Of a stretch of DNA of 64,000 nt, positions 34,069 to 44,219 are shown piece after piece. The notes beneath the pieces were generated by a model. It searched no databases, was not told the origin of the DNA, and worked only from the letters and a program-made list of their open reading frames with translations. How positions within the stretch are numbered: the first letter of the stretch is position 1; the number at the start of each line of letters is the position of its first letter. The DNA is from JBFXJF01 sp050175155 (GTDB lineage: Bacteria; Bacillota; Bacilli; Tepidibacillales; Tepidibacillaceae). The DNA is taken from contig JBFXJF010000004.1 of assembly GCA_050175155.1 (NCBI GenBank), positions 1 through 64,000 on the forward strand, written 5' to 3'. The position numbers and the translations under genes are program-made.

Positions 34069-35340
34069 ATGCTAAGAAAACATAAAATAATTATTATGCT
34101 TCTATCGTTTCTTTTTATAGTCATTCTATTAGTACAACCATTAGTAGGAAAAACAAATAACAATACAATTATTGTTAAAGTTGACGGCTTAAACGTCCGC
34201 TCTGGACCTAGTATAGATTATAATATTATAGCAACCTTAAAAAAAGATGATAGCTATACAATAATAGAAGAAGAGAATAATTGGTATAAAATTGATTTAG
34301 AAAATAATGAAGGGTGGGTCGCAGGTTGGCTTGTTGAACTAACAGAGTCAATTCCACTCCAATCAAGTACTTCAATAATTTTAGCTGATGTGTTGAATGT
34401 TCGTTCAGCTCCATCAATAGATAGCAAAATCGTAGGAAGATTATACCGGAATGATGAGATTGAAATTATAGAGGTAGTCCAAGATTGGTATAAAATAACA
34501 TCTAAAGATACGATTGGATGGATTGCAAGTGAATTTGCAAATATAAAAAATCCCGAAGAAAATCTAAATAAACCTACTGTTACTATTTTAGAACCAGGTA
34601 CTAACTTACGTAATGGACCCTCTACATCCCAGCCTGTAGTTTCTATAGTAAACATAGGTGACCAATTTCCTATCATTGAGACCGAAGGTGATTGGTATCA
34701 AGTTTTACTGCCTGATGGTACAAAAGCCTATGTAGCTGGTTGGATTGTTTCTACTACCGGTATAGAAAAAAATATTGAACATGGCATGGATGTACTGCTT
34801 AAAAACCGAACTATTGTGATTGACGCAGGACATGGTGGTAATGATTACGGGGCAACTGGGGTTAGCTTTAACACTATCGAAAAGGACCTTAATCTTTCCA
34901 TTGCTTTAAATCTTCAAAAAAAATTACAAGCAACTGGAGCAAAAGTTATTATGACTAGAGATACAGACACAAAAATTTCTCTACAACAACGCATTGATTC
35001 AGCTATATTTAACAATGCCGATGCATTCATTAGTATTCATCACAATACAAATATTGATAATTCTCTTAATGGCACAATTACTTATTACCATAAAAATTCT
35101 GATAAACAATTAGCACAAGTAATTCATAATGAATTAATTAAATATACTAATTTAAATGATCTGAACACACGATATGGGGATTATTTCGTACTAAGAGAAA
35201 ATCCTAAACCGTCAATACTTATAGAACTTGCTTTTATTACTAATTACCATGATGAACTAAAAGTAAACTCAGAGAAGTTTCAAGAAAATGCTGCCGAAGG
35301 AATCTTTCAAGGATTAGTAAAATATTTCTCTGCGAAATAA
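34069..35340 (+). CDS. N-acetylmuramoyl-L-alanine amidase with three SH3 domains
   Basis: A 423-residue exported wall hydrolase. An N-terminal hydrophobic helix (about 7-27) is a signal or anchor. Three bacterial SH3 domains follow at about 32-90, 103-160 and 166-227, each with a VRSAPS/LRNGPS-like start. The zinc-dependent Amidase_3 domain (about 245-420) has IDAGHGGNDYGATG, the Glu in TIEKDLNLSIAL, FISIHHN and ILIELAFITN. It cuts between MurNAc and L-Ala. It is on the opposite strand to hemZ and dtd and may be its own unit. Confidence 0.94.
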   Translation: MLRKHKIIIMLLSFLFIVILLVQPLVGKTNNNTIIVKVDGLNVRSGPSIDYNIIATLKKDDSYTIIEEENNWYKIDLENNEGWVAGWLVELTESIPLQSSTSIILADVLNVRSAPSIDSKIVGRLYRNDEIEIIEVVQDWYKITSKDTIGWIASEFANIKNPEENLNKPTVTILEPGTNLRNGPSTSQPVVSIVNIGDQFPIIETEGDWYQVLLPDGTKAYVAGWIVSTTGIEKNIEHGMDVLLKNRTIVIDAGHGGNDYGATGVSFNTIEKDLNLSIALNLQKKLQATGAKVIMTRDTDTKISLQQRIDSAIFNNADAFISIHHNTNIDNSLNGTITYYHKNSDKQLAQVIHNELIKYTNLNDLNTRYGDYFVLRENPKPSILIELAFITNYHDELKVNSEKFQENAAEGIFQGLVKYFSAK

Positions 35341-35343
35341 TCA

Positions 35344-35781
35344 TTAACTGTCTAAAATAATCGTTACTGGACCATCATTAATAAAATCAATATCCATCAT
35401 CTTACCAAATACTCCAGTTTCGACCTTTACACCTTTTTCTCTGATTATTTCGTTTAATTTGTCATACATTTTTTCGGCATGCTCTGGTTTAGCTGCATTA
35501 GTAAAGTTAGGTCTACGCCCCTTTGTAGTATCACCGTACAAAGTAAATTGAGAGATTGAAAGCACGCTTTTTCCAACATCAAGAAGAGATAAATTCATCT
35601 TGCCACCTTCATCTTCGAAGATCCTCAGATTAACTATTTTATCTGCGAGATACCTTGCATCCTTAATTTTATCCTCATGTGTAATACCAACTAAAATCAA
35701 AGCACCGCTATCAATTGCTCCTACTATTCTATTATTAACTATAACTCTTGCGTTCCTTGCTCTTTGCAATACTACTCTCAT
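35344..35781 (-). CDS. dtd: D-aminoacyl-tRNA deacylase
   Basis: A 145-residue enzyme that removes D-amino acids, and glycine from tRNA-Ala, as chirality proofreading. It starts MRVVLQRARNARVIVNNR and has SVLSISQFTLYGDTTKGRRPNFTNAAKPE and the C-terminal VETGVFGKMMDIDFINDGPVTIILDS, the Gly-cisPro type pocket. In-frame codons extend upstream into relA, but GGGAG fits the ATG at 35781. The relA stop is 13 bases upstream, as in most Firmicutes. Confidence 0.95.
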   Translation of the reverse strand: MRVVLQRARNARVIVNNRIVGAIDSGALILVGITHEDKIKDARYLADKIVNLRIFEDEGGKMNLSLLDVGKSVLSISQFTLYGDTTKGRRPNFTNAAKPEHAEKMYDKLNEIIREKGVKVETGVFGKMMDIDFINDGPVTIILDS

Positions 35782-35794
35782 TAGAACTGCTCCC

Positions 35795-37960
35795 TTACTG
35801 CATAATTCTCCTAACCGAGTAAACATCTTTAACTCGTTTAATTCTATCTACTACTGACTGTAAATGTTCTGTATTATTAATTAATATGGTCATTAATACT
35901 GTAGCCATCTTATTCTTATCCGTTTTACCTGTGACAGCAACCATATTAGTTTTTGTCTCAGATACAGCTTGAAGAACTTCGTTTAAAAGGCCTCTTCTAT
36001 CCATCCCTACAACTTCTATATCTGCACTATAGGATAATTGCTCTGCATTGTCCCATTCAACTGAAGTTAACCTTTCGCTATCCCCCTCGGACTTTACATT
36101 CGGACAATCCATGCGATGAATCGATACACCTCTACCTCTTGTTACAAAACCAACAATAGGGTCCCCCGGAACAGGGTTGCAACATTTAGAAAATCTAACT
36201 AATAGATTATCTACACCCTTAACCCTAATTCCACCTGTTTGATTTTTCCTCTTGCTAACACTAGGCTGACGAATGTCAAGTTCTCTAATTGAAAGATTTG
36301 CATTAGCTTTTTTTACCTTTTCAGTTAGTCTAGTAACAATCTGTGCAGCTGTAATTCCACTATAACCAATAGCTGCAAACATATCATCTTCTTCATAAAA
36401 ATTAAATTTAGTCGAAATCTCTTTTAATAACTCTGTAGTCATAAACTCCGATGGATCATAACCATTTCTTTGTAATTCTCTTTCTACACTATCTTTACCT
36501 TTAATTATATTTTCACTTCTTTTTTCCTTCTTAAACCATTGTTTAATCTTTGACCTTGCATTAGAAGATTGAGCAATTTTTAACCAGTCCTGACCTGGAC
36601 CATAACTGTGTTTTGAAGTTAAAATCTCAACAATATCCCCCGTTTTTAATGTATAATCCAACGGTACTATCTTTCCACTTACCTTCGAACCTATACAACG
36701 GTTTCCAACCTCTGTATGTATCCGATAGGCAAAATCTAAAGGACCTGAACCTTGAGGTAATTCAATAACATCCCCTTTAGGTGTAAAGACAAAAACCACA
36801 TCTGAAAACAAATCCATTTTCAAGGATTCCATAAATTCTCTAGCATCACCATATTCGCTTTGCCACTCTAAAATTTCTTTAAATAAAGTCAATTTTTCTT
36901 CAAAACTTCCCTCTATTTGGGCTTTTCCTTCTTTATATGCCCAATGGGCAGCAATTCCATATTCTGCCGTATGATGCATCTCAAATGTCCTAATTTGTAT
37001 CTCTAGCGGCTCACCATTAGGACCTATCACTGTAGTATGTAATGATTGATACATGTTAGCCTTTGGCATTGCAATAAAATCTTTAAATCTACCAGGCATT
37101 GGCTTCCATAGAGTATGGACCGTACCTAAAACAGCGTAACAGTCTTTTATTGTATCAACAATAACTCTAATTGCTAATAAATCATAGATTTCATCAAAAT
37201 TCTTATTCTTTTTTGTCATTTTGCTATAGATACTGTATATATGCTTTGGCCTACCTGATATATCTGAATGAATATCATACTCATTTAGTTTAAACCTTAT
37301 TGAATCAGCAACATTAGCAAGGTATTCTTCTCTTTCCTTACGTCTATTCTTCATTAAATTAGCAATACGATAATATTGTTGTGGATTAATATATCTTAAG
37401 GAAATATCCTCTAACTCCCATTTAATTGTTGATATACCTAAACGATGGGCTAAAGGCGCAAAGATCTCTAAAGTTTCATATGATATTCTTCTTTGCTTCT
37501 CTTCAGGAAGATGTTTTAATGTCCGCATATTATGTAAACGATCAGCTAGTTTTATTAAAATTACTCTAATATCTCTTGCCATTGCTACAAACATCTTACG
37601 ATGATTCTCAGCTTCTTCTTCTTCCTTAGATTTATATTCAATTTTGCCTAGTTTCGTGACTCCATCGACAAGGATTGAAACTTCAGTCCCGAATTCCTTT
37701 TCTATTTCTTTCAAGGTAATAGCTGTATCTTCAACAACATCATGTAATAACCCTGAAACCACAGTAACTATGTCTAATTGTAAAGTTACTAAAATTTCCG
37801 CAACTTTTATTGGATGTATAATATAAGACTCACCAGAACATCTAACTTGATTCTCGTGGGAATCTTTAGCAAATTGGTAAGCTTTTATTATAAGCTCTAT
37901 ATCTTTATCAGACATATAAGCGCGTGATTTTTTAATTAATTCTTCCATGTATCGTTCCAT
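35795..37960 (-). CDS. relA: Bifunctional (p)ppGpp synthetase/hydrolase
   Basis: A 721-residue Rel protein controlling the stringent response. The hydrolase HD domain (about 45-150) holds LLHDVVEDT and KLADRLHNMRT. The synthetase domain (about 235-350) has YDLLAIRVIVDT and KANMYQSLHTTV. The TGS domain is near 390-450 (VFVFTPKGDVIELPQGS), then a zinc-finger part with FSKCCNPVPGD and a C-terminal ACT domain. All residues for both activities seem kept. AAAGGTG fits the first ATG. Confidence 0.96.
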   Translation of the reverse strand: MERYMEELIKKSRAYMSDKDIELIIKAYQFAKDSHENQVRCSGESYIIHPIKVAEILVTLQLDIVTVVSGLLHDVVEDTAITLKEIEKEFGTEVSILVDGVTKLGKIEYKSKEEEEAENHRKMFVAMARDIRVILIKLADRLHNMRTLKHLPEEKQRRISYETLEIFAPLAHRLGISTIKWELEDISLRYINPQQYYRIANLMKNRRKEREEYLANVADSIRFKLNEYDIHSDISGRPKHIYSIYSKMTKKNKNFDEIYDLLAIRVIVDTIKDCYAVLGTVHTLWKPMPGRFKDFIAMPKANMYQSLHTTVIGPNGEPLEIQIRTFEMHHTAEYGIAAHWAYKEGKAQIEGSFEEKLTLFKEILEWQSEYGDAREFMESLKMDLFSDVVFVFTPKGDVIELPQGSGPLDFAYRIHTEVGNRCIGSKVSGKIVPLDYTLKTGDIVEILTSKHSYGPGQDWLKIAQSSNARSKIKQWFKKEKRSENIIKGKDSVERELQRNGYDPSEFMTTELLKEISTKFNFYEEDDMFAAIGYSGITAAQIVTRLTEKVKKANANLSIRELDIRQPSVSKRKNQTGGIRVKGVDNLLVRFSKCCNPVPGDPIVGFVTRGRGVSIHRMDCPNVKSEGDSERLTSVEWDNAEQLSYSADIEVVGMDRRGLLNEVLQAVSETKTNMVAVTGKTDKNKMATVLMTILINNTEHLQSVVDRIKRVKDVYSVRRIMQ

Positions 37961-38011
37961 AAGTTCACCTTTATAAACATATTTTATTATATATTATCAT
38001 TGATTTGTAAA

Positions 38012-38034
38012 AAGCCCAACTATTTGTTGGGCTT
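38012..38034 (-). terminator. Intrinsic terminator after apt
   Basis: Arms aagcccaac (38012-38020) and gttgggctt (38026-38034), five-base loop, with TTTTACAAAT after it on the minus strand. Confidence 0.82.
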
Positions 38035-38063
38035 CAGACTGTTGAAAAAGTCATCTTATGAAT

Positions 38064-38576
38064 TTAGTAAGTTACTAATGAGAAAATTTCAATATCACCA
38101 ATTTTATCCCTACCATTTAAATAACTTAGCTCTATCAGAAAAGCAGCGCCTACTATTTCTCCCCCTAATTTTCTTACCAATTCAATTGTTGAACTAATTG
38201 TCCCACCTGTTGCTAGTAAGTCATCAGTAATTAATATTCTCTGTCCAGGCAAAATAGCATCTTTGTGCACTGCCATAAAATCTTTTCCATATTCTAAATC
38301 ATAGGCTACCTCTATAGTATCATAAGGTAATTTACCCTTTTTGCGTATAGGAATAAAACCTACTCCTAGAGCATAAGATATCGGTGCCCCTACAACAAAG
38401 CCTCTTGCTTCGGGTCCTACTACTAAATCTATTTTTTTATCCTTTGCAAAATCAGCAATTTGATTAATTGAGCTTTTATAAGCTTCTCCATCTTTTAGTA
38501 AAGTTGTAATGTCTTTAAATGAAATCCCTTTTTGCGGAAAATCCGGAATTACTCTTATTAAGCTTTTGTAGTCCAC
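38064..38576 (-). CDS. apt: Adenine phosphoribosyltransferase
   Basis: A 170-residue enzyme joining adenine and PRPP to AMP. Marks are IPDFPQKGISFKDITTLL, VGPEARGFVVGAPISYALG and the PRPP motif RILITDDLLATGGTI. The length is normal. The start is GTG with AGGAGGAG upstream. It lies between recJ and relA, the standard Firmicute order recJ-apt-relA, although a terminator separates it from relA. Confidence 0.96.
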   Translation of the reverse strand: MDYKSLIRVIPDFPQKGISFKDITTLLKDGEAYKSSINQIADFAKDKKIDLVVGPEARGFVVGAPISYALGVGFIPIRKKGKLPYDTIEVAYDLEYGKDFMAVHKDAILPGQRILITDDLLATGGTISSTIELVRKLGGEIVGAAFLIELSYLNGRDKIGDIEIFSLVTY

Positions 38577-38598
38577 TCTAACTCCTCCTAGTAATATA

Positions 38599-40917
38599 TT
38601 ACTTGTAATATTCTTCTAAAAACCATTTCCTTAGTTTAACATGATCAGAATATAAGAACATTTCTCTTATTTCCTCTTTCTCTAAATATTTTTGATACAA
38701 AATCGAACGATTCAAATCTGTTTTTTCGGAGATTAAATTTATTTTAATTTTATCTCCTTCCAATAAAATTAAGTCTAGCTCTTTAAAAACATCAAGTATA
38801 AATTTTGATATCTCAGAATTAATATTATATTTTTTTAAATAACTATCAAAGCTTTTTTTATCTTCTATTGAATTATCTTTTAATAACGCAGCATAAGCAA
38901 TTTTAAATAGGTCTCTATTAATATTGACAATTGTTTCTCCTGTATCTTGATATTTAAATATGCAGTAAATTCTTTCTAGATATGGTAGAGATTTTAATAT
39001 TTCTTTTATTGTTTGTAAAGATGGTGGTAAATGTAACAATATAATAGTTTTTATATCATATTTCTTAATACTTTGCCAGTCTTTATAAGCAAGAAAATCC
39101 CAATTACGATTAAAAGTTTCGTTTTCAATAATTTCATTGTTATGTAATACTATTACACCATGATTAGGTATAATAAGACTTGAAACCTCAATGGATGGAC
39201 TTCGATAATCAAAAACTTGGACCTCTTCTATTTTAATATCCTTTACATTCAATTGGGGGGTCCTCTTGCCCAACCATTCGTTTATATTTAATTCTCCAAC
39301 CAAATTTAAATCCGAATAATGGGCTATATCATTAACCAAGTCACCATTTTTAAAATATATTGCTTCAATCTCCTTATCTTTATTTTTAATATTAAATTTT
39401 AAATGTTGCTTTTGGTTCCCCAGCGTTGTAATACTAGTAACTGCTACATCAGCAATCAGTATCTTCGGGTATGGATTTCCAATACCAAAAGGCTCTAACC
39501 TTTGTATCTGTTCTATAAAATCAATATTAATTTCGTCTAATTTACAGGAAAAGTCTATTTTTTCATAAGGTATAAAATCCGACTCATTTAACCACTCATC
39601 TGCACAATCATTTAACTTTTTCCGAAGACTTACTATATCTTGTTCCATAATACTTAAACCAGCTGCAGCAGTATGTCCTCCGTAGTGCATTAATAAATTA
39701 TTTGCACTTGTTAAAGCCTCATAAATATTATATCCATCAATGCTTCTTCCTGAGCCTTTAGCGATTTTGGTTTCGGAATCTATGCTAAGTATAATGGTTG
39801 GCTTGTAATATTTCCCTAGAACCTGTGATGCAACAATTCCAATAACCCCAACATTCCAACCTTCTTTTGCAACAACAATAACCTTATCTTTATCAATGTT
39901 CTGTAACTCAATTAATTTTAAAGCTTCCTCAGTTGTTTTCTTTACTAAAATTTGTCTTTCTCTATTAATATTGTCTAATTGCTTAGCTATTTTTATTGTT
40001 TCTTCTTTATCGTCCGTAATTAATAATTGCACTGCATCCATAGAAGTGTCCAGTCTTCCACTGGCATTAATTCTCGGTGCTAAAATGAACCCAATATGAT
40101 AAACCGATAGTTTTTTATCATTCAGTCCATTCTCATCTATCAATGATTGTATACCAATATTATTTGTGTTTCGCATCTGTCCTAACCCCAAAGAAACAAT
40201 TATTCTATTCTCATCAACTAACGGAACAAGATCGGCAATAGTTCCAATTGCGACAATATCTAGAAATTCTCTAGGAATCCTACCTAATAAAGCATGCGCT
40301 AACTTAAACGCTACTCCAACCCCAGCTAAGTTATTAAATGGGTAAGTCTCCCCCACTACTTTAGGGTTAATTATAGCATAAGCATCTGGTAAAATTGGTT
40401 GTGGCTCATGATGATCAGTTATTATTAAGGATATGCCTAAGCCCTTAGCTAGTCTAGCACCATCAAGCGCACTAATACCTGTATCAACAGTAATTAATAC
40501 CTTAACCTTATTTTTATGTGCTTCTTCAATCGCTTCATTATTTAACCCATATCCCTCTGAAAACCGATTCGGAATATAAAATGAAAAATCAGCACCTAGT
40601 TTAGATAATGTTTGGTAAAGAAGAGCAGTACTTGTTACACCATCAGCGTCATAGTCGCCATATATTAATATTTTTTCTTTTTTTAATATTGCTATTTGAA
40701 TTCTATTTACAGCCTTTTTCATATCTCTAAATAGGTAGGGATCGTAAAGCATTGACTCATCTATATTGAAAAACCTTGTTATTTTTTCTTTGCAATTAAT
40801 TCCCCTGATAGCTAAAATTCTCGCCATCACAGGATGTATGTCCGAATCTTTAGTAATTTGTTCCACTTCATTCTGATCAACTGTTTGAAATATCCAACGT
40901 TTTTTTGCCTTTAGCAC
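38599..40917 (-). CDS. recJ: Single-strand DNA exonuclease RecJ
   Basis: A 772-residue 5'-3' exonuclease used in recombination and mismatch repair. DHH motifs are ILIYGDYDADGVTSTALL (about 79-96), LITVDTGISA, IITDHHEPQP and the later GRSIDGYNIYEAL and MHYGGHTAAAGLSI of DHHA1. An OB domain follows near 455-560. The last ~200 residues are a Bacillus-type C-terminal extension, so the size matches Firmicute members rather than the shorter E. coli enzyme. The start is GTG behind GGAGGAGG. Confidence 0.95.
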   Translation of the reverse strand: MLKAKKRWIFQTVDQNEVEQITKDSDIHPVMARILAIRGINCKEKITRFFNIDESMLYDPYLFRDMKKAVNRIQIAILKKEKILIYGDYDADGVTSTALLYQTLSKLGADFSFYIPNRFSEGYGLNNEAIEEAHKNKVKVLITVDTGISALDGARLAKGLGISLIITDHHEPQPILPDAYAIINPKVVGETYPFNNLAGVGVAFKLAHALLGRIPREFLDIVAIGTIADLVPLVDENRIIVSLGLGQMRNTNNIGIQSLIDENGLNDKKLSVYHIGFILAPRINASGRLDTSMDAVQLLITDDKEETIKIAKQLDNINRERQILVKKTTEEALKLIELQNIDKDKVIVVAKEGWNVGVIGIVASQVLGKYYKPTIILSIDSETKIAKGSGRSIDGYNIYEALTSANNLLMHYGGHTAAAGLSIMEQDIVSLRKKLNDCADEWLNESDFIPYEKIDFSCKLDEINIDFIEQIQRLEPFGIGNPYPKILIADVAVTSITTLGNQKQHLKFNIKNKDKEIEAIYFKNGDLVNDIAHYSDLNLVGELNINEWLGKRTPQLNVKDIKIEEVQVFDYRSPSIEVSSLIIPNHGVIVLHNNEIIENETFNRNWDFLAYKDWQSIKKYDIKTIILLHLPPSLQTIKEILKSLPYLERIYCIFKYQDTGETIVNINRDLFKIAYAALLKDNSIEDKKSFDSYLKKYNINSEISKFILDVFKELDLILLEGDKIKINLISEKTDLNRSILYQKYLEKEEIREMFLYSDHVKLRKWFLEEYYK

Positions 40918-41000
40918 AACATTCTACCTCCTCCCAACGTTTTACATTATAATGTATAAACAGATAGGTGGCAATCAGATTAATAATCGGTAATATAAAA

Positions 41001-41018
41001 GCCGCGGAAAACCGCGGC
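41001..41018 (-). terminator. G/C-rich terminator after secF
   Basis: Arms gccgcgg (41001-41007) and ccgcggc (41012-41018) flank an AAAA loop, with TTTTATATTA after it on the minus strand. It lies downstream of secF and upstream of recJ, so recJ probably has its own promoter. Confidence 0.85.
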
Positions 41019-41082
41019 TCTCAAACTGTTAAAAAAAATATTTCTTCATTACTATTAGCATTTTAAGTTTGCAATGTGCCAA

Positions 41083-42024
41083 TTATTCTGATTTTAATTT
41101 TAGCTCATTTTTTTTAAAACCTCTAATTTTCCAAACCAACCATATTTGCGATGCAATAAATATAGAGGAGTATGCACCAATAAATAATCCCAATAGTAAA
41201 GCGAATGAGAAGTTTTTAATTCCTTCTCCACCTAAAATATAAAGTGCTAAGGCCGCTATAAGAACTGTTAAGGTCGTATTTATGGATCTAACCAGAGTTT
41301 GATTTAAACTTCTATTAACAACTTCTTCTAGGTCTTCTTTTCTTTTAAGTTTTGCCGTTTTAAGATTTTCCCTAATTCGATCAAATATAACTATAGTATC
41401 GTTAATCGAATAACCAACAATTGTCAATATAGCAGCTATAAATGTCATGTCTACTTCAATATTGAGAATTGAAAAAATAGTTATAACAAAAAAGGCATCA
41501 TGCAATAAAGCTATTACTGCCGCTATTGCAAAACGATACTCAAACCTAACGGTAACATAGATAATAATTCCTATTGAAGCTACTAATACTGCATACAATG
41601 CATTTTTAGCAGTTTCTCTGCCAATCGTTGGATTAACCTTACTCTCATTCAATTCAACTTGATCACCATATTCAGTTCGAAATACTTCTTTAATTATTGG
41701 TAATACGCCTGAATCAAGTGTAGTATCAAATCTTACTACCGCAATATCATTCTTATCACCTGCTGTGGTAATAGATGAAGGTGTTAGATTAATATTCTCA
41801 ATACCCTCTTCTTTTGCCTTTACTTCAACTTCCCCTAATAAATCTGTTACATCATTTTCATTAAATGTCTTCTCAATACTTATTTCGATTCTTGAACCAC
41901 TAATAAAATCTATACCAAGATTTAATCCAAAAACAAACAATGAAATAATTCCAATTAATATGATTGCCCCAGATATTGAAAAATAAATCTTATTCTTTTT
42001 AGTAAAATCAAAATTAAAGTTCAC
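41083..42024 (-). CDS. secF: Protein translocase subunit SecF
   Basis: A 313-residue membrane protein of the RND-like SecDF group. Six helices are expected, with the first at about 15-35 and an external P1-type domain at about 37-135. Marks are FGLNLGIDFISGSRIEI, NPTIGRETAKNALYAV and GYSINDTIVIFDRIRENL. It pairs with SecD to use proton motive force in late protein export. The start overlaps the secD stop by eleven bases. Here SecD and SecF are two proteins, unlike the fusion in B. subtilis. Confidence 0.96.
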   Translation of the reverse strand: MNFNFDFTKKNKIYFSISGAIILIGIISLFVFGLNLGIDFISGSRIEISIEKTFNENDVTDLLGEVEVKAKEEGIENINLTPSSITTAGDKNDIAVVRFDTTLDSGVLPIIKEVFRTEYGDQVELNESKVNPTIGRETAKNALYAVLVASIGIIIYVTVRFEYRFAIAAVIALLHDAFFVITIFSILNIEVDMTFIAAILTIVGYSINDTIVIFDRIRENLKTAKLKRKEDLEEVVNRSLNQTLVRSINTTLTVLIAALALYILGGEGIKNFSFALLLGLFIGAYSSIFIASQIWLVWKIRGFKKNELKLKSE

Positions 42025-43252
42025 CTATCTCTTCCTCCTTTACTCCATACGCCCATGTCTTAGTTAAGACGTTAGATTTTACGAAGAGATTAAGTAATAA
42101 TCTCGAACCATAAACTGCGGTAAATAAACTTACGATTATACTTACTATTAATGTTATTGCAAAACCTCTGACCGAACCAGAAGAAACACTATAGAAATAT
42201 AATACAGCTGCTGCTATGATAGTTGTTAGATTGGCATCAATTATTGTTGTGAATGATCTTCTTGAGCCAGAACGTAACGAAGATTGAAGACTTTTTCCAC
42301 TTCTTAATTCTTCTTTAATCCGTTCATATGTGATTATATTAGCATCTACTGCCATTCCCATTCCTAGAACTAATGCCGCAATTCCAGACAAAGTTAATGT
42401 AACGTGTAACTGCCAAAATATAACCAAAATAAAATATACATAAAGTAATAAAGAAAAACTAGCTATTATACCCGGAATACGATAATAAAAAATCATAAAC
42501 AAAAGAATTATAATTGCCCCAATAATCCCTGCTTTTAATGTAGATTCTAAAGCCTTCATTCCTAAAGATGCCCCTACACTTTGGGCTTGTATCTCTTCTA
42601 ATTCTAATGGTAATGCTCCTGCATTCAATAGATCAGCCAATCCTTGTGCTTCTTGAACATTTTCTTGCCCAGTTATAACTGCATTACCAGATGATATTAC
42701 GTTTTCAACTTTTGGATTTGTTATTCTATCCTCATCAAGATAAATACCAATTTGTTTGCCTAAATACTCTGTAGTAATCTCTTTAAATTTATTAGGATCC
42801 TTTAGTTTTAAAACAACTTCAGGCTGACCTAGACTATCAAAATCAACACTCGCTCCACCTTGTTCTAAATCCGAACCATCCATTAATATTTCATTATCTG
42901 GGCTTCTAAAAGTAAGCCTAGCAGGCTTTCCAAGTAATTCCCTTGCAGCATCCTGGTCAGTAACCCCAGCAAGTTGTATTCTAATTCTATCACTGCCCTC
43001 GATACTTATAGTTGTTTCAGAAACACCTAGTACATCAATCCTTCTTTCAATTGCTGCGGCTGTCTCCTTCAATGCTTCACTAGTAACCTCTTCCCCATTT
43101 ACTGTACTAGTTTGGTAAAGTACTTCGAAACCGCCCTGTAAGTCTAGTCCTAAAGTAATATTTTCTAAGAGATCGCCAATCGTTGCTATCATAAGTATTG
43201 ATAGGACTACCACAATAACTATAAGTCCGATTAGTCGGTTAAGACGTAACAT
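42014..43252 (-). CDS. secD: Protein translocase subunit SecD
   Basis: A 412-residue membrane protein. The first helix is at about 6-26, followed by LGLDLQGGFEVLYQT, a shortened external domain (about 45-235) and five more helices, with GMGMAVDANIITYERIKEELRSGKSL in the conserved cytosolic turn. The in-frame ATG 27 bases upstream lies on the far side of AAAGGAGG, so the start at 43252 is preferred. It works with SecF and SecYEG. Confidence 0.95.
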   Translation of the reverse strand: MLRLNRLIGLIVIVVVLSILMIATIGDLLENITLGLDLQGGFEVLYQTSTVNGEEVTSEALKETAAAIERRIDVLGVSETTISIEGSDRIRIQLAGVTDQDAARELLGKPARLTFRSPDNEILMDGSDLEQGGASVDFDSLGQPEVVLKLKDPNKFKEITTEYLGKQIGIYLDEDRITNPKVENVISSGNAVITGQENVQEAQGLADLLNAGALPLELEEIQAQSVGASLGMKALESTLKAGIIGAIIILLFMIFYYRIPGIIASFSLLLYVYFILVIFWQLHVTLTLSGIAALVLGMGMAVDANIITYERIKEELRSGKSLQSSLRSGSRRSFTTIIDANLTTIIAAAVLYFYSVSSGSVRGFAITLIVSIIVSLFTAVYGSRLLLNLFVKSNVLTKTWAYGVKEEEIGEL

Positions 43253-43367
43253 TTTAAGCTTGTCCTCCTTTATTTGCATATAGAGCTATAGATAAAACAA
43301 TTATAACTATTTAATTAGTTCTCTGCAAACTCAATAATCCAAAATTCCTATAAAAAAATTATAAATT

Positions 43368-43604
43368 CTATATCTCTAACCCTTTGTAAGCCTTCATGGT
43401 CATCCAATTCATATACGTCGTAACCTTTAAGGATAATATATCATTTACTATTATATGTAACATCGGCAACTCACCCTTATACTTTTCACGAACACATTCC
43501 CAAATTGATTCACCCGATATATTTTTGTAACCCATCAAATAGAATTCCTCTGCCTTGCTAATACATAATCCTTCTATTTGCTTATTTAATTCTTCAGTCT
43601 CCAC
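43368..43604 (-). CDS. Post-transcriptional regulator, ComN-like
   Basis: A 78-residue soluble helical protein with KAEEFYLMGYKNISGESIWECVREKYKG and LHIIVNDILSLKVTTYMNWM. It fits the Post_transc_reg family, whose B. subtilis member ComN acts on comE mRNA and lies next to secDF and spoVB, as here. The start is GTG. No comE genes are in the window. The match is by pattern and location. Confidence 0.78.
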   Translation of the reverse strand: METEELNKQIEGLCISKAEEFYLMGYKNISGESIWECVREKYKGELPMLHIIVNDILSLKVTTYMNWMTMKAYKGLEI

Positions 43605-43676
43605 AATACCACCACTCTTTTTTATAAAATAAAAAAATACTTAATCATTATACGCTATTTTATATTTTTTTTCTGC

Positions 43677-44120
43677 TTAAAGAAAAACATTACTAAATAT
43701 TGTTACAATTATTCCTGCAACAATTACCCCTAGTGTGATAGCTATAAAAGAATACTTAATTTTTATACCAAAAAAAGAGGCTATGAAGGAAGCGGTCCAT
43801 GCACCAGTTGTAGGTAACGGGATGGCAGTAAAAATAAACAAACCCGCGGCACCATATTTGTCTAATTTACTTTTTCCTTTACTAAGTGACCTTCTATGTA
43901 ACCAATTATAAAATTTATTATACCATTTAAACCTTAAAAATATTTTACTTATTGGCTGAAATAAAACCAATATCGGAATAATCGGAATTAGGTTGCCTAT
44001 TATACTAAAAATTAGTACTTCCCACAACGGTACCCCAAGCCCAAGGCCAATAGGTATTGCACCCCTTAATTCAACAATAGGCAGCATACTAATAAACATT
44101 ATATATAAAATATCATTCAT
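43677..44120 (-). CDS. Small multidrug-export family membrane protein
   Basis: A 147-residue membrane protein with four to five hydrophobic segments. MLPIVELRGAIPIGLGLGVPLWE at about 13-35 and GAAGLFIFTAIPLPTTGAWTASFIASFFGI at about 89-118 are signatures of the Sm_multidrug_ex (COG2426) family. Direct proof of drug export is thin for the family. It is divergent from spoVB, sharing a 100-base upstream region. Confidence 0.85.
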   Translation of the reverse strand: MNDILYIMFISMLPIVELRGAIPIGLGLGVPLWEVLIFSIIGNLIPIIPILVLFQPISKIFLRFKWYNKFYNWLHRRSLSKGKSKLDKYGAAGLFIFTAIPLPTTGAWTASFIASFFGIKIKYSFIAITLGVIVAGIIVTIFSNVFL

Positions 44121-44219
44121 TCTTCTATCTCCTATGTTCCCAATATTTTAATCATGAGTTTTACTCTAATTAAATATATATAGACTAGCATCAAAAAATT
44201 ACAGAAAGCAGGGATAAAA

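Noticed and set aside
38599..40917. RecJ as an unusual fusion because of its long C-terminus
   Set aside because: Firmicute RecJ proteins are normally of this size.
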